In this document: piece after piece, positions 52,192 through 60,832 of the stretch
Layout: each line of letters begins with the position of its first letter
How positions within the stretch are numbered: position 1 is the first letter of the stretch
Source of the DNA: Paenibacillus tengchongensis
Lineage (GTDB): Bacteria > Bacillota > Bacilli > Paenibacillales > Paenibacillaceae
Assembly (NCBI RefSeq): GCF_008973665.1
Contig: NZ_WACP01000016.1
Coordinates: forward strand, 86,999 to 150,998
Reading direction: 5' to 3'
Length of the DNA: 64,000 nt
Notes under the pieces: model-generated
Databases searched by the model: none
What the model saw: the letters and a program-made list of their open reading frames with translations, nothing else
What the model was told of the DNA's origin: nothing
Translations under genes and position numbers: made by a program

Positions 52192-53091
52192 CTATTCGTG
52201 CCCGTGCAGGAACACATCCTCCGTCACCTGTACAAGGCAGCGGGCGGCGGTGCTTAGCCCGCCGCTGACAGGATAGATGAGGCAGGTGGTGCGCTGGGTC
52301 TGGTCCAGCTCCTTAATATGCAGCGAGACCAGGCCGCTTGCTCCCAGCAGCTCCGGCCGCAGATACGACTTCGGCAGCAGCGCGGCCGCCTTGATCGTCG
52401 GCAGCAGCCGGACGATGGCCTCGAAGGAGTCGATCTCCATCCGCACATCGGGATCGGCGCCGCTGCGCTGGAACAGCTCGTCGGTCATCCGGCGGTACCA
52501 GGTGCCTTTGGAGAAAAGGATCATCGGCTGGCGGGAGAGCTGGGCCATCGTAAGCTTCGGCGTCAGCGTCAGCGGATGATGCTCCGCGACGACCAGGCGC
52601 AGCTGATCCTCGAACAGCGGCACGCAGCGCAGCCCCGGCTCCTGTACAGCGGAAGCGATAATGCCGACATCCGACTTGCCCTCGCTGACCGAGGTGACGA
52701 TTTCATGGGTCTTGCCGGTAATCAGCTTCAGCTCAGCGGCCGGATATTTCTCCATGTAGGCGTTGACCAGCGGCGGCAGCGTCGTCTGCAGCGTGGTCAG
52801 GCTGGCGCCCAGCGTTACGAGCTGCGGCTCGCCTTCCTTATACTTGGACAGCGCCTCCAGGAAATTCGCCCGCTGCTGCCGCTGCTCCAGGGCATAGGTA
52901 TAGGTTAGCCGTCCAACCTCGGTCAGCTCCAGCCGTTTGCCGAAGCGGGTGAACAGCGGTACGCCGAGCCGTTCCTCCAGCTTGGAGATTTTGCGCGATA
53001 GCGCAGGCTGCGACAGGTTCAGCATCCGGGAAGCCCGGTTCAGGCTGGAATGCTCAACCACGGCGGCGAAGATTTCCAGATCATCAAACAT
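52192..53091 (-). CDS. LysR-family transcriptional regulator
   Basis: A 299-residue protein from ATG 53091 behind AAAAGGAGAAA. The helix-turn-helix is at residues 1-60 (MFDDLEIFAAVVEHSSLNRA, then LNLSQPALSRKISKLEERLG), and the two-lobed ligand domain follows (about 90-290). It is convergent with the PPOX gene and divergent from sdhC. It may govern the monooxygenase operon, in keeping with CysL/CysB-type LysR proteins in sulfur genes, or the sdh operon in the manner of CcpC. The sequence does not decide. Confidence 0.9.
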   Translation of the reverse strand: MFDDLEIFAAVVEHSSLNRASRMLNLSQPALSRKISKLEERLGVPLFTRFGKRLELTEVGRLTYTYALEQRQQRANFLEALSKYKEGEPQLVTLGASLTTLQTTLPPLVNAYMEKYPAAELKLITGKTHEIVTSVSEGKSDVGIIASAVQEPGLRCVPLFEDQLRLVVAEHHPLTLTPKLTMAQLSRQPMILFSKGTWYRRMTDELFQRSGADPDVRMEIDSFEAIVRLLPTIKAAALLPKSYLRPELLGASGLVSLHIKELDQTQRTTCLIYPVSGGLSTAARCLVQVTEDVFLHGHE

Positions 53092-53252
53092 AGCCCGTTT
53101 CTCCTTTTCGTGAAATATTTTGGAATAGGTGGGTTTTTGAATAATATGCTCGAAGAGCATCGGTCAAAGTGATGAACCGCACTGTTATATTTGTCCTGAT
53201 CCTTATTAGAGCAGGGATTATGAGCAGAAAAATGAAAAACTATGGCTTTTAT

Positions 53253-53267
53253 TGAGAATAATTCTCA
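53253..53267 (+). promoter_or_regulatory. Fur-box-like palindrome upstream of sdhC
   Basis: TGAGAATAATTCTCA is a perfect 7-1-7 dyad and agrees with the Bacillus Fur box TGATAATNATTATCA at all but the two symmetric G/C positions. It lies in the 444-base gap between the LysR and sdhC genes. Confidence 0.55.
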
Positions 53268-53367
53268 TGTTATAGCTATTCTTATGCAATAATTGTATAA
53301 CGTTTAATAATTATATTGCAATTCCCTTATAAGCGAAAAAAGAGTAACATACAAAGTGACACAAGAT

Positions 53368-53384
53368 ATTCACAATTTGTGAAT
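53368..53384 (+). promoter_or_regulatory. ResD-like palindrome upstream of sdhC
   Basis: ATTCACAATTTGTGAAT is a perfect 8-1-8 dyad that holds the B. subtilis ResD consensus TTTGTGAAT in one arm and nearly the same in the other. It is 152 bases before the sdhC ATG. Confidence 0.45.
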
Positions 53385-53498
53385 TGAGTAGCAAAGTCCG
53401 GGAAAACGCCGAACGGCGATGCATATGAAGCTCCGGCCGTATTTTTAGGCGCCGCAGCCCCTGTTTCAACTGCCATCCCGGCGGTGTATGCTCATTAA

Positions 53499-53512
53499 TG
53501 AAAACGCTGTTT
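53499..53512 (+). promoter_or_regulatory. cre-like site before sdhC
   Basis: TGAAAACGCTGTTT matches TGWNANCGNTNWCA except at its last two positions. It lies 23 bases before the sdhC start, where CcpA binding could block transcription. Confidence 0.35.
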
Positions 53513-53535
53513 TATTCGGAAAGGGGACACTTTGC

Positions 53536-54201
53536 ATGAGAGGATTTTATTCCAGAAAGATTCATTCCTTGCTCGGCGTCATCCCGCTCGGGTTCTTCTT
53601 CCTAGAGCACATGCTGACCAATTTCTCGGCAGTGGAGGGCGGCGCTTCCGGCTTTATTGACAGCGTGCTGTGGCTGAACAGCCTGCCGCTGGTCTTCTTC
53701 CTGGAATTGTTCGGCATCTGGCTTCCTCTGCTGTACCACGGAGTCTACGGACTCTACATCGCCTACCAATCGAAACCGAACCTCAACCGTTACAATCTGG
53801 AGCGCAACTGGCGGTATACGCTGCAGCGGATCAGCGGCGTCATTACCTTTGTGTTCGTCGTTTGGCATGTCTTCGAGACCCGGTTCCAGGTCGCGCTCGG
53901 CAATGTCGAGCATGAGGAGCTGGGAGGCGTGATGCACAATATTGTGTCCCAGCCGCTGCTGCTAACGGTGTATGTAATCGGTATCGTTGCAGCCTGCTTC
54001 CATTTTGCCAACGGCCTCTGGTCGTTCCTGATCAGCTGGGGAATTACCGTGGGTCCCCGTGCGCAAAGAGTTTCATCCATCCTGTGCCTCGGCTTGTTTG
54101 TCATCGTAACCTTCATGTTCCTGCTATCGCTGGTTACTTTCCGTGACGATGAATTCCAGGCGTTATCGACTGCGCTGACGTCGCTCCGCAGCGTGGGTTA
54201 A
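53536..54201 (+). CDS. sdhC: Succinate dehydrogenase cytochrome b558 subunit SdhC
   Basis: A 221-residue membrane protein from ATG 53536; AAGGGGAC lies nine bases before it, and the start MRGFYSRKIHSLLGVIPLGF agrees with SdhC of Bacillus. Five membrane segments are seen, with heme-ligand-type histidines in segments 1, 2, 3 and 4 (for example the His of FLEHMLTNF and VWHVFETRF). It anchors the dehydrogenase to the membrane and passes electrons to menaquinone. A longer frame start at 53488 is not supported. Confidence 0.93.
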   Translation: MRGFYSRKIHSLLGVIPLGFFFLEHMLTNFSAVEGGASGFIDSVLWLNSLPLVFFLELFGIWLPLLYHGVYGLYIAYQSKPNLNRYNLERNWRYTLQRISGVITFVFVVWHVFETRFQVALGNVEHEELGGVMHNIVSQPLLLTVYVIGIVAACFHFANGLWSFLISWGITVGPRAQRVSSILCLGLFVIVTFMFLLSLVTFRDDEFQALSTALTSLRSVG

Positions 54202-54294
54202 CCGTCCTCATCCGCTTCCTTTAGGAGCGTACCCAGTATCTGGACTTTACACAAGGGAATGAATCACAGTGCCTCAATCAGCAGCTTATGCTAT

Positions 54295-54382
54295 CAAAAC
54301 TAAGTAACGCTTCCGAAGCTAGTTTTGTCCGAAGGATCACAGCGAAGCAGTTGCTTACAAAACTAAGTAACGCTTCCGAAGC
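54295..54382 (+). repeat. Two direct repeats in the sdhC-sdhA gap
   Basis: A 25-base sequence with a GCTTCCGAAGC palindrome occurs at 54295-54319 and again at 54358-54382, 63 bases apart. Each copy is followed by a TAGTTTT or GATTTTT end that can pair with the AAAACTA at its start. The gap (54202-54443) ends in AAAAATTTTAGGAGG before sdhA, much like the one before sdhB. Confidence 0.85.
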
Positions 54383-54443
54383 GATTTTTGCGAAGTGTCT
54401 CAGGCGAAGAGTAGGCTACCAAAAATTTTAGGAGGGAACAACC

Positions 54444-56186
54444 ATGGCAACAGCCGACATCATTATCGTGGGCGGAGGGCTGGCCGGGCTGATGGCGACC
54501 ATCAAAGCGGCCGAATCCGGCGCGCATGTCCATCTATTCTCGCTCGTTCCTGTTAAACGCTCGCACTCCGTATGTGCCCAGGGCGGCATCAACGGGGCCG
54601 TCAATACCAAGGGCGAGGGGGATTCGCCCTGGGAGCATTTTGACGACACCGTGTACGGCGGTGACTTTCTGGCGAACCAGCCGCCGGTCAAGGCCATGTG
54701 CGAAGCGGCCCCCGGCATTATCCACCTGATGGACCGGATGGGCGTCATGTTCAACCGCACACCGGAAGGGCTGCTTGATTTCCGCCGGTTCGGCGGGACG
54801 AAGCGGCACCGGACGGCTTTTGCGGGGGCAACTACCGGACAGCAGCTGCTCTATGCGCTGGATGAACAGGTGCGCCGCTGGGAGACCGAGGGCTTCGTGA
54901 CCAAGAGCGAGAACTGGGAATTCCTTTCGGTTATTCTCGACGATGAAGGCGTCTGCCGCGGCATCACCGCCCAGAATCTCAAGACGATGGAGATTCAGTC
55001 CTTTCCGGCGGATGCGGTGATTCTGGCCAGCGGCGGTCCGGGGATTATTTTCGGCAAAACGACCAACTCGGTCATCAATACCGGCACCGCCGCCAGCGCG
55101 GTCTATCAGCAGGGCGTCCACTACGCCAACGGCGAGTTCATCCAGATCCACCCGACGGCCATTCCGGGCGATGACAAGCTGCGGCTGATGTCGGAATCGG
55201 CGCGCGGCGAGGGCGGACGCATCTGGACATACAAGGACGGTAAGCCGTGGTATTTTCTCGAGGAGAAATATCCTTCTTACGGCAACCTGGTGCCGCGCGA
55301 TATCGCCACCCGCGAAATCTTCAGCGTCTGCGTCGATCAGGGACTGGGGATCAATGGCGAGAACATGGTTTATCTCGATCTTTCGCATAAGGATCCAAAG
55401 GAGCTGGATGTGAAGCTCGGCGGCATTATTGAAATCTATGAGAAATTTATGGGCGACGACCCGCGCAAAATCCCGATGAAAATCTTCCCGGCGGTCCATT
55501 ACTCCATGGGCGGCATGTGGGTGGATTACAACCAGATGACCAACATTCCGGGACTGTTTGCGGCGGGCGAGTGCGAGTACCAGTATCACGGGGCGAACCG
55601 CCTGGGTGCGAACTCGCTGGTGTCGGCCATTTACGGCGGCATGGTCTCCGGACCGAAGGCTGTTGAATATATTAAAGGGCTCAAGAAGTCGGCGCAGGAT
55701 ATTTCGTCCACGGTGTTCGACCGGTATACCGGTGAGCAGACGCTTAAATACGAATCGCTGCTCGGCATGACCGGCACGGAAAATGCTTACGGGATCCACA
55801 AAGAGCTGGGCGAGTGGATGACGGCGAACATGACAGTCGTCCGCGAGAACGGCAAACTGCAGGACACCATCGGCAAAATCAAAGAGCTGAAGGAACGCTA
55901 CCGCAACATTAATATGATCGATACGTCGCGCTGGAATAACCAGGGGGTAGCTTTTACCCGCCAGCTGTGGAATATGCTGGAGCTGGCCGAAGCGATGACG
56001 CTCGGCGCGCTGCTGCGCAACGAAAGCCGGGGCGCCCACTATAAGCCGGAATTCCCGAAACGTAACGACGAGGAGTTCCTGAAGACCACCAAAGCGACCT
56101 GGACCCCGGACGGTCCGGAAATCTCCTACGAGGCCGTCGACGTCTCGCTCATCCCGCCGCGGGTACGCGATTATTCGAAGGACTAA
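54444..56186 (+). CDS. sdhA: Succinate dehydrogenase flavoprotein subunit SdhA
   Basis: A 580-residue flavoprotein. The FAD site IIIVGGGLAGLMATIKAAES is at residues 5-24. The histidine that carries the covalent FAD is in VKRSHSVCAQGGINGAV (near residue 37). The active-site region QIHPTAIPGDDKL with SARGEGGR, and AVHYSMGGMWVDYNQMT follow. It oxidises succinate to fumarate. The layout is sdhC-sdhA-sdhB, the order of B. subtilis, but the gaps before and after are long and repeat-filled. Confidence 0.97.
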   Translation: MATADIIIVGGGLAGLMATIKAAESGAHVHLFSLVPVKRSHSVCAQGGINGAVNTKGEGDSPWEHFDDTVYGGDFLANQPPVKAMCEAAPGIIHLMDRMGVMFNRTPEGLLDFRRFGGTKRHRTAFAGATTGQQLLYALDEQVRRWETEGFVTKSENWEFLSVILDDEGVCRGITAQNLKTMEIQSFPADAVILASGGPGIIFGKTTNSVINTGTAASAVYQQGVHYANGEFIQIHPTAIPGDDKLRLMSESARGEGGRIWTYKDGKPWYFLEEKYPSYGNLVPRDIATREIFSVCVDQGLGINGENMVYLDLSHKDPKELDVKLGGIIEIYEKFMGDDPRKIPMKIFPAVHYSMGGMWVDYNQMTNIPGLFAAGECEYQYHGANRLGANSLVSAIYGGMVSGPKAVEYIKGLKKSAQDISSTVFDRYTGEQTLKYESLLGMTGTENAYGIHKELGEWMTANMTVVRENGKLQDTIGKIKELKERYRNINMIDTSRWNNQGVAFTRQLWNMLELAEAMTLGALLRNESRGAHYKPEFPKRNDEEFLKTTKATWTPDGPEISYEAVDVSLIPPRVRDYSKD

Positions 56187-56332
56187 AGGTATAATCGGGC
56201 ATGCCGATTCCGGTTTAGGGCAGATGCAGATTGATAAGTAACATCTAAGTCAAGAGCCGGTGTACAGCATGCGTTAGTAGAAGTATCCCGATTGCAGAAA
56301 AAACAGGGGCAGAGTGCAGGAGCTGAATTGGT

Positions 56333-56479
56333 GCTGAAGCTGAAGCTGAAGCTGAAGCTGAAGCTGATGCTGAAGCAGGTGCTGGTGCTGGTGCTGGTGC
56401 TGCTGCTGCTGATGCTGAAGCTGGTGCTGCTGCTGCTGATGCTGCTGCTGATGCTGATGCTGATGCTGATGCTGATGCT
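56333..56479 (+). repeat. Forty-nine-triplet GCT-NNN microsatellite
   Basis: 147 bases made of GCT (once GCA) alternating with GAA, GAT, GGT or GCT. In that frame it would read only Ala, Glu, Asp and Gly, flanked by TGA and TAA with no start codon. Other frames give Leu-rich or His/Gln-rich reading. It lies in the sdhA-sdhB gap and is most likely not translated. Confidence 0.9.
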
Positions 56480-56481
56480 TA

Positions 56482-56960
56482 ATTGCACTAGTTGCACTTC
56501 GTGCAATTATTCTCATAGCTAAAAGGCAGATAGGGCGGTTTCCCCGCAAATAGAGGTACCGAGTGCAATTAAAGTTCAAGAGGCAAAGATTTAGCCGGTT
56601 TTAATTGTACAAAGTGCAGCTATCGGGAAGATCGGCTCAGCAGGCGGCGATGATCGTGAACTTTGGCTGACGTTCAGAGGTTTGCTGTAACCGCCGCCGC
56701 TGCTTTGGGACAGATCCGGGGCGAAATGCAATGTTACTTTAAGGATGGCATCGCCGGTGCTTCTGTAGAGGGCAGATTGTATTTTGTGCAATAGAATGGG
56801 CAGATGGCAAGAGGAATGGGCTGCTCGATTGCAGTTTGTGCAATAGATTTCTGCCAAAAGCTCAAAAACGGGCTCATTCCGCATAATCAAATGTACAAAG
56901 TACAGTAGGAGCGCAATTCCGGCTGAATTTTCTGTTATCTATTGTATAAAGTGCAATAAG
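56482..56960 (+). repeat. Degenerate TGTACAAAGTGCA-type motif family
   Basis: Several related short dyads occur in both orientations: TTGCACTTCGTGCAA (56495-56509), TTGTACAAAGTGCA (56606-56619), TTTTGTGCAATAG (56779-56791), TTTGTGCAATAG (56835-56846), TGTACAAAGTACA (56892-56904) and TTGTATAAAGTGCAAT (56942-56957). The stretch holds no gene with a ribosome binding site. It looks like an array of worn repeat units. Confidence 0.6.
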
Positions 56961-56998
56961 GGCGTAGGAGGCAGTTTTTATACGAAGTGATTCGAAGT

Positions 56999-57090
56999 AA
57001 TCCAGGAAGCAATGCTCACAAAAACTAGGCCTATGCTTACGAAGCGAGTTTTTGAACGAAGCAATCCAGGAAGCAATGCTCACAAAAACT
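56999..57090 (+). repeat. 28-base direct repeat pair upstream of sdhB
   Basis: An identical 28-base segment (contains GGAAGCAATGCTCACAAAAA) is at 56999-57026 and at 57063-57090, 64 bases apart. The second copy runs into TTTTAGGAGG, the sdhB ribosome binding site. The spacing and the GAAGC/AAAACT content resemble the pair before sdhA. Confidence 0.9.
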
Positions 57091-57107
57091 TTTAGGAGGT
57101 AACAGAT

Positions 57108-57872
57108 ATGGCGGAAACTGCTGCAGCTCCCAAAACCGTAAAGTTTATTATTACCCGCCAGGACAATCCGGAGAGTGCATCCTATACAGAGGAATTCGAG
57201 CTGGCTTATCGCCCGGGGATGAACGTAATCAGCGCGCTCATGGAAATCCAGCGCAACCCGGTGAACGCCAAGGGCGACGGTACGGTCCCGGTCTGCTGGG
57301 AATCGAACTGTCTGGAGGAAGTGTGCGGCGCCTGCTCGATGGTGATCAACGGCAAGCCCCGTCAGGCCTGCGCCGCGCTCATCGACCAACTGGAGCAGCC
57401 GGTGCGGGTGGAGCCAATGAAGACATTCCCGGTCGTGCGCGATCTGGTGATTGACCGCACCCGGATGTTCAACGCTCTGAAGCGGGTGAAGGCCTGGATC
57501 CCGATCGACGGCACTTATGACCTGGGGCCGGGACCGCGTATGGCTGAGAAGAAGCGCCAGTGGGCGTACGAACTGTCGAAGTGCATGACCTGCGGCGTCT
57601 GCCTGGAGGCCTGCCCGAATGTGAATGAGAAGACGGATTTCATCGGTCCGGCCGCCATTTCCCAGGTGCGCCTGTTCAATGCCCATCCTACTGGCGAGAT
57701 GAACGCTGACGACCGGCTGGAAGCGCTGATGCAGGACGGCGGCATCGACGGCTGCGGCAACTCGCAGAACTGTGTGCGGGCCTGCCCGAAGGGCATCCCG
57801 CTGACGACCTCGATTGCCGAAATCAACAAGCAGACGACGAAGCATATGTTCAAGCGCTGGCTCGGCGTATAG
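57108..57872 (+). CDS. sdhB: Succinate dehydrogenase iron-sulfur subunit SdhB
   Basis: A 254-residue protein. The [2Fe-2S] cysteines are in CWESNCLEEVCGACSM and later RQAC (about residues 64-88). The [4Fe-4S] set is in SKCMTCGVCLEACP (near 158-171). The [3Fe-4S] set includes GCGNSQNCVRACPKG (near 217-231). It carries electrons from SdhA to SdhC. It is 921 bases downstream of sdhA, far more than in other sdh operons, but keeps its own strong ribosome binding site (TTTTAGGAGG). Confidence 0.96.
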   Translation: MAETAAAPKTVKFIITRQDNPESASYTEEFELAYRPGMNVISALMEIQRNPVNAKGDGTVPVCWESNCLEEVCGACSMVINGKPRQACAALIDQLEQPVRVEPMKTFPVVRDLVIDRTRMFNALKRVKAWIPIDGTYDLGPGPRMAEKKRQWAYELSKCMTCGVCLEACPNVNEKTDFIGPAAISQVRLFNAHPTGEMNADDRLEALMQDGGIDGCGNSQNCVRACPKGIPLTTSIAEINKQTTKHMFKRWLGV

Positions 57873-57904
57873 GCGCGGAGGCTGCAGCTTTTGTCTTGTC
57901 CGTA

Positions 57905-57945
57905 AGCCATGCCTTGCCGTACACGCGGCGGGGCATGGCTTTTGC
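57905..57945 (+). terminator. Terminator of the sdh operon
   Basis: AAGCCATGCC (57905-57914) pairs with GGCATGGCTT (57933-57942), then TTTT. The rest of the gap to 58207 holds a GC-rich CCGCCGCCGGCGGCGG dyad near 58112 but no gene that I can support. Confidence 0.78.
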
Positions 57946-58207
57946 CGCTGGCATGGCGGGTAAGCATGGAGATGGCTAATCTTGGCTGCCGGCAGCCTGT
58001 TTCTAGCCCGGCGTGAAACGGGTACATGTATGAAGCATACTATACATAATATGGGCTGCTTAAGGCAGCCGCCATGCGGAAAATGCCGGCGCACAAAGAG
58101 ATGACGCGAGCCGCCGCCGGCGGCGGCATCCAGAGGCAAACATTTTTAGCGCGATATGTTATAATCTCCATATCCATTTAGGCAGCCGCAATCAGGGAGG
58201 AATGGCA

Positions 58208-59017
58208 GTGATTTGTCGTGAGCAGGACGAAGCGTTTGTAATCGTGAAGCAGCATGAGCACGGAAGGGTAGCCGGTGAATTCGCCGCAGCCTTCCGGCTG
58301 GATGAGGTTCCGGGCGGCCACCGGCGGGAAGAGGTGCTGTGGGCGGTGGCGAATCATGACCGCGGCTGGATTGATCTGGACGAAACGCCGTTTTGGAATG
58401 ATGCGGAGGGGGCCCCTTACAGCTTCATTGATTTTCCGGTGGTGCCGAAGCTGACCTTTTACCGCAGGGGACTGAACGAGATCGAGGAGGTCACCGCTTA
58501 CGGCGCCTTGCTGTGCAGCAAGCATTTCGAGCGGCTGATCGCCGTCTCCGGCGAAGACAGTCCGGAGCTGACCGCCTATCTGGAGGAAGAGGAGCAGCGC
58601 CGGGCACGCATCCGGCGTGAGCTTGAACAGCGGCGGCCAATCGGCGAGGCCGAGCTGTACTATGATGCGCGGCTTCTGCAGTTCTGCGACGATCTCTCCC
58701 TGTATCTCGCGCTGAACGAGCCGGGAAGTCCGAAAGCGGCGGAGCATCCCTGGTGGAAGGACGGATTCTCCGGAAGTGAGGAATTCGGCTTCACCTCCGG
58801 GCGGGCGATTACCGCAGAGTGGCGGAATGAGCACGAGCTGGTGCTTGACCCGTTCCCGTTCGCCGGAAGCGTACAGGTCGCTGTAACCCAGCGCCGGGTT
58901 CTGAAGCAGGAGATTGCCGCCAAAGGGATTGCCCGGGCTTATGCCAAGGCGCCGGAGGAGCGGATTGCGATCACTGTAACAGGTCCTGAGGAGAGCGACG
59001 AGGGCGCAGTCCGATAA
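58208..59017 (+). CDS. DUF3891 family protein
   Basis: A 269-residue protein from GTG 58208, seven bases after GGGAGG; the ATG at 58202 is too close to that site. It begins (M)ICREQDEAFVIVKQHEHGRV and has HRREEVLWAVANHDRGWIDL, the two His-containing blocks of DUF3891 (PF13030), a family of unknown role with a possible metal-binding all-alpha fold. It is followed by a small potassium channel gene. Confidence 0.8.
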   Translation: MICREQDEAFVIVKQHEHGRVAGEFAAAFRLDEVPGGHRREEVLWAVANHDRGWIDLDETPFWNDAEGAPYSFIDFPVVPKLTFYRRGLNEIEEVTAYGALLCSKHFERLIAVSGEDSPELTAYLEEEEQRRARIRRELEQRRPIGEAELYYDARLLQFCDDLSLYLALNEPGSPKAAEHPWWKDGFSGSEEFGFTSGRAITAEWRNEHELVLDPFPFAGSVQVAVTQRRVLKQEIAAKGIARAYAKAPEERIAITVTGPEESDEGAVR

Positions 59018-59075
59018 TAACTGCTGAACGGCCTGCGACGGCCTGCTGCAGGCGAGAAAGGGAGGGCATCCGCAG

Positions 59076-59828
59076 ATGGAGATAGCATGGTGGGTGTGGT
59101 CGCTCAATCTGGCCATTATCGGGCTGATGACAGTGCTCTTTTACCGGATGAAAATGAGCTGGGTCGGCAAAGGCGTGCTGCTCGCTCCCATCCTGATTTA
59201 TGTAATGGTCTCGGTCGAGGACTTATTTAATTGGATCGATCTGGGGGACATCGTGCCGGGGGACCGGGGGCTGCGCGGCCTGATTCTGCTGTTTGTGCTG
59301 GCATCGGTGATCTTCTACATCCATTTTATTTTTCATGAAATCAAGGAATCCAATAACCGCGAGGTCCGTATGCAGCAGACGCTGATCCGGATCAGCATCG
59401 CTGCCGTTACCTGTATCATTTTTTTTACGGTGGTATATACATCGATTTATAAGCTGTTCGGCCAGTCTTCCTTCGCGGGGGAAGGGCTGGGAGATGATCT
59501 GCTGAGCCAATTCATCACCTTTCTATACTTCAGCGTGGCCACATTTACTACCGTCGGATACGGCGATATCGCCCCGATTGACAATACCTCCCGGCTGGTG
59601 GTGGTGATGCAGATCAGCTTCAGCTTCATTACCGTCGCCTACGCCCTGTCCATGCTCGGCCTGTTCCGCAAAATTCTCGGCTCCGGCACCGAGAAGGAGA
59701 TTGAGGCGGAGATCGAGGTGGATATTGAAACCGAGGTTAAAAAGAGTGCCTGCGAGGATGGAGAGGGCGAACAATCTGAGCGCACAGAACATATCAAACG
59801 TACAGAGCATACGAAGAACAAGGACTAA
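59076..59828 (+). CDS. Potassium channel family protein
   Basis: A 250-residue membrane protein. The selectivity filter TTVGYGD is at residues 158-164, between two membrane segments (about 105-123 and 175-195). Two or three more hydrophobic segments precede it. The end (about 200-250) is highly charged, with runs of Glu and Lys, and has no RCK domain. It would be a simple two-segment-pore potassium channel. AGGGAGGG lies before the ATG at 59076. Confidence 0.85.
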   Translation: MEIAWWVWSLNLAIIGLMTVLFYRMKMSWVGKGVLLAPILIYVMVSVEDLFNWIDLGDIVPGDRGLRGLILLFVLASVIFYIHFIFHEIKESNNREVRMQQTLIRISIAAVTCIIFFTVVYTSIYKLFGQSSFAGEGLGDDLLSQFITFLYFSVATFTTVGYGDIAPIDNTSRLVVVMQISFSFITVAYALSMLGLFRKILGSGTEKEIEAEIEVDIETEVKKSACEDGEGEQSERTEHIKRTEHTKNKD

Positions 59829-59876
59829 GAAGAGGTCCAAGACCAGAGTCCTGACCATTGAAAGGAGAATCTCCCT

Positions 59877-60797
59877 ATGACCCAATCCTCTTCCGGGGCT
59901 TCTCCCGATTCCGGCAGTGCGGCTGGCGGCGCCGGTTCACCGCCGCCAACTACCGGCGGCCGCAAAATCTCCCGCCGCCAGTTCCTGACCCGCGGCGCGG
60001 CGACGGTCGTCGGCGCCGGCCTGCTGACGGGCGGCTATGCCTGGCAGGGGGAGCCGAACTGGCTGGATATCACCCGGCTGGAGCTGCCGCTTAAGCAGCT
60101 GCCCGGGGCTTTTGCCGGCACCCGGCTTGTGCATTTCAGCGATGTGCATCTGGGATTTAACAAAGACACCCGCGATCTGGCCCGGCTGGTAAAACATATT
60201 CAGGAAGCGGAGCCCGATTTGATCTGCTTTACCGGCGACATCGTCGACAGCTTTGCAGAGGATCTGGAAGAGAGCGTGCCGCTGCTGAAGGGGCTGTCCG
60301 CGAAGCTCGGCAAATTCGCAGTTCTCGGCAATCATGATTACAAGAACACCGAGCTGCTGACCCTGCTGCTGAACAAAGCCGGCTTTAACGTGCTGCGCAA
60401 CCAGTCAGAGGTCATTGAGCAAGGCGGCGCGAAGCTTGCCGTGGCCGGGCTGGATGATCTGCTGCACGGCAAGCCCGACCCGGAAGCGGCGCTCCGCGGC
60501 ATTCCGGAAGGCACCTGTACGGTGCTGCTGATGCATGAGCCCGATTATGCCGATGTGGCCGAGCCGTATCCGTTTCATCTCCAGTTGTCCGGGCACAGCC
60601 ACGGGGGCCAGATCCGTCTGCCTTTTATCGGCGCTGCCTATACCCCTTACGGGGCTCAGAAATACATAAACGGGTTATATTATACTTACAACCGCGCGAT
60701 GCCGGTCTATGTGAACAGAGGATTCGGCGAGACGTATATGCCTTTCCGCCTGCTGTGCCGGCCGGAGCTGACGATCATTACATTGCGCAAGGCTTAA
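59877..60797 (+). CDS. Tat-exported metallophosphoesterase, YkuE-like
   Basis: A 306-residue protein with GAAAGGAG before the ATG at 59877. A Pro/Gly-rich start of about 25 residues is followed by a Tat signal (KISRRQFLTRGAATVVGAGL, residues 31-50). The metallophosphoesterase motifs are HFSDVHLGF, FTGDIVDSF, LGNHDYKN, LMHEPDYAD and GHSHGGQI. It acts outside the membrane; B. subtilis YkuE is a Tat substrate of this kind that binds the cell wall. Confidence 0.92.
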   Translation: MTQSSSGASPDSGSAAGGAGSPPPTTGGRKISRRQFLTRGAATVVGAGLLTGGYAWQGEPNWLDITRLELPLKQLPGAFAGTRLVHFSDVHLGFNKDTRDLARLVKHIQEAEPDLICFTGDIVDSFAEDLEESVPLLKGLSAKLGKFAVLGNHDYKNTELLTLLLNKAGFNVLRNQSEVIEQGGAKLAVAGLDDLLHGKPDPEAALRGIPEGTCTVLLMHEPDYADVAEPYPFHLQLSGHSHGGQIRLPFIGAAYTPYGAQKYINGLYYTYNRAMPVYVNRGFGETYMPFRLLCRPELTIITLRKA

Positions 60798-60832
60798 GCC
60801 CGTATATCATCCCTCAGAAAAGAGGAGCGCCT

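Noticed and set aside
53368..53384. Rex operator
   Set aside because: The arms are in the opposite order and too close: Rex needs TTGTGAA-N4-TTCACAA, whereas this is TTCACAA-N1-TTGTGAA. The ResD-like reading fits better.
54202..54443. Riboswitch upstream of sdhA
   Set aside because: Hairpins are explained by the direct repeats and GAAGC palindromes; no known aptamer pattern is seen.
54534..56039. 501-residue minus-strand frame opposite sdhA
   Set aside because: Shadow frame; SdhA on the plus strand has all expected motifs.
56183..56579. Ser/Ile-rich, Gln/His-rich and Leu-rich open frames
   Set aside because: They are readings of the GCT-NNN microsatellite in different frames without ribosome binding sites or conserved ends.
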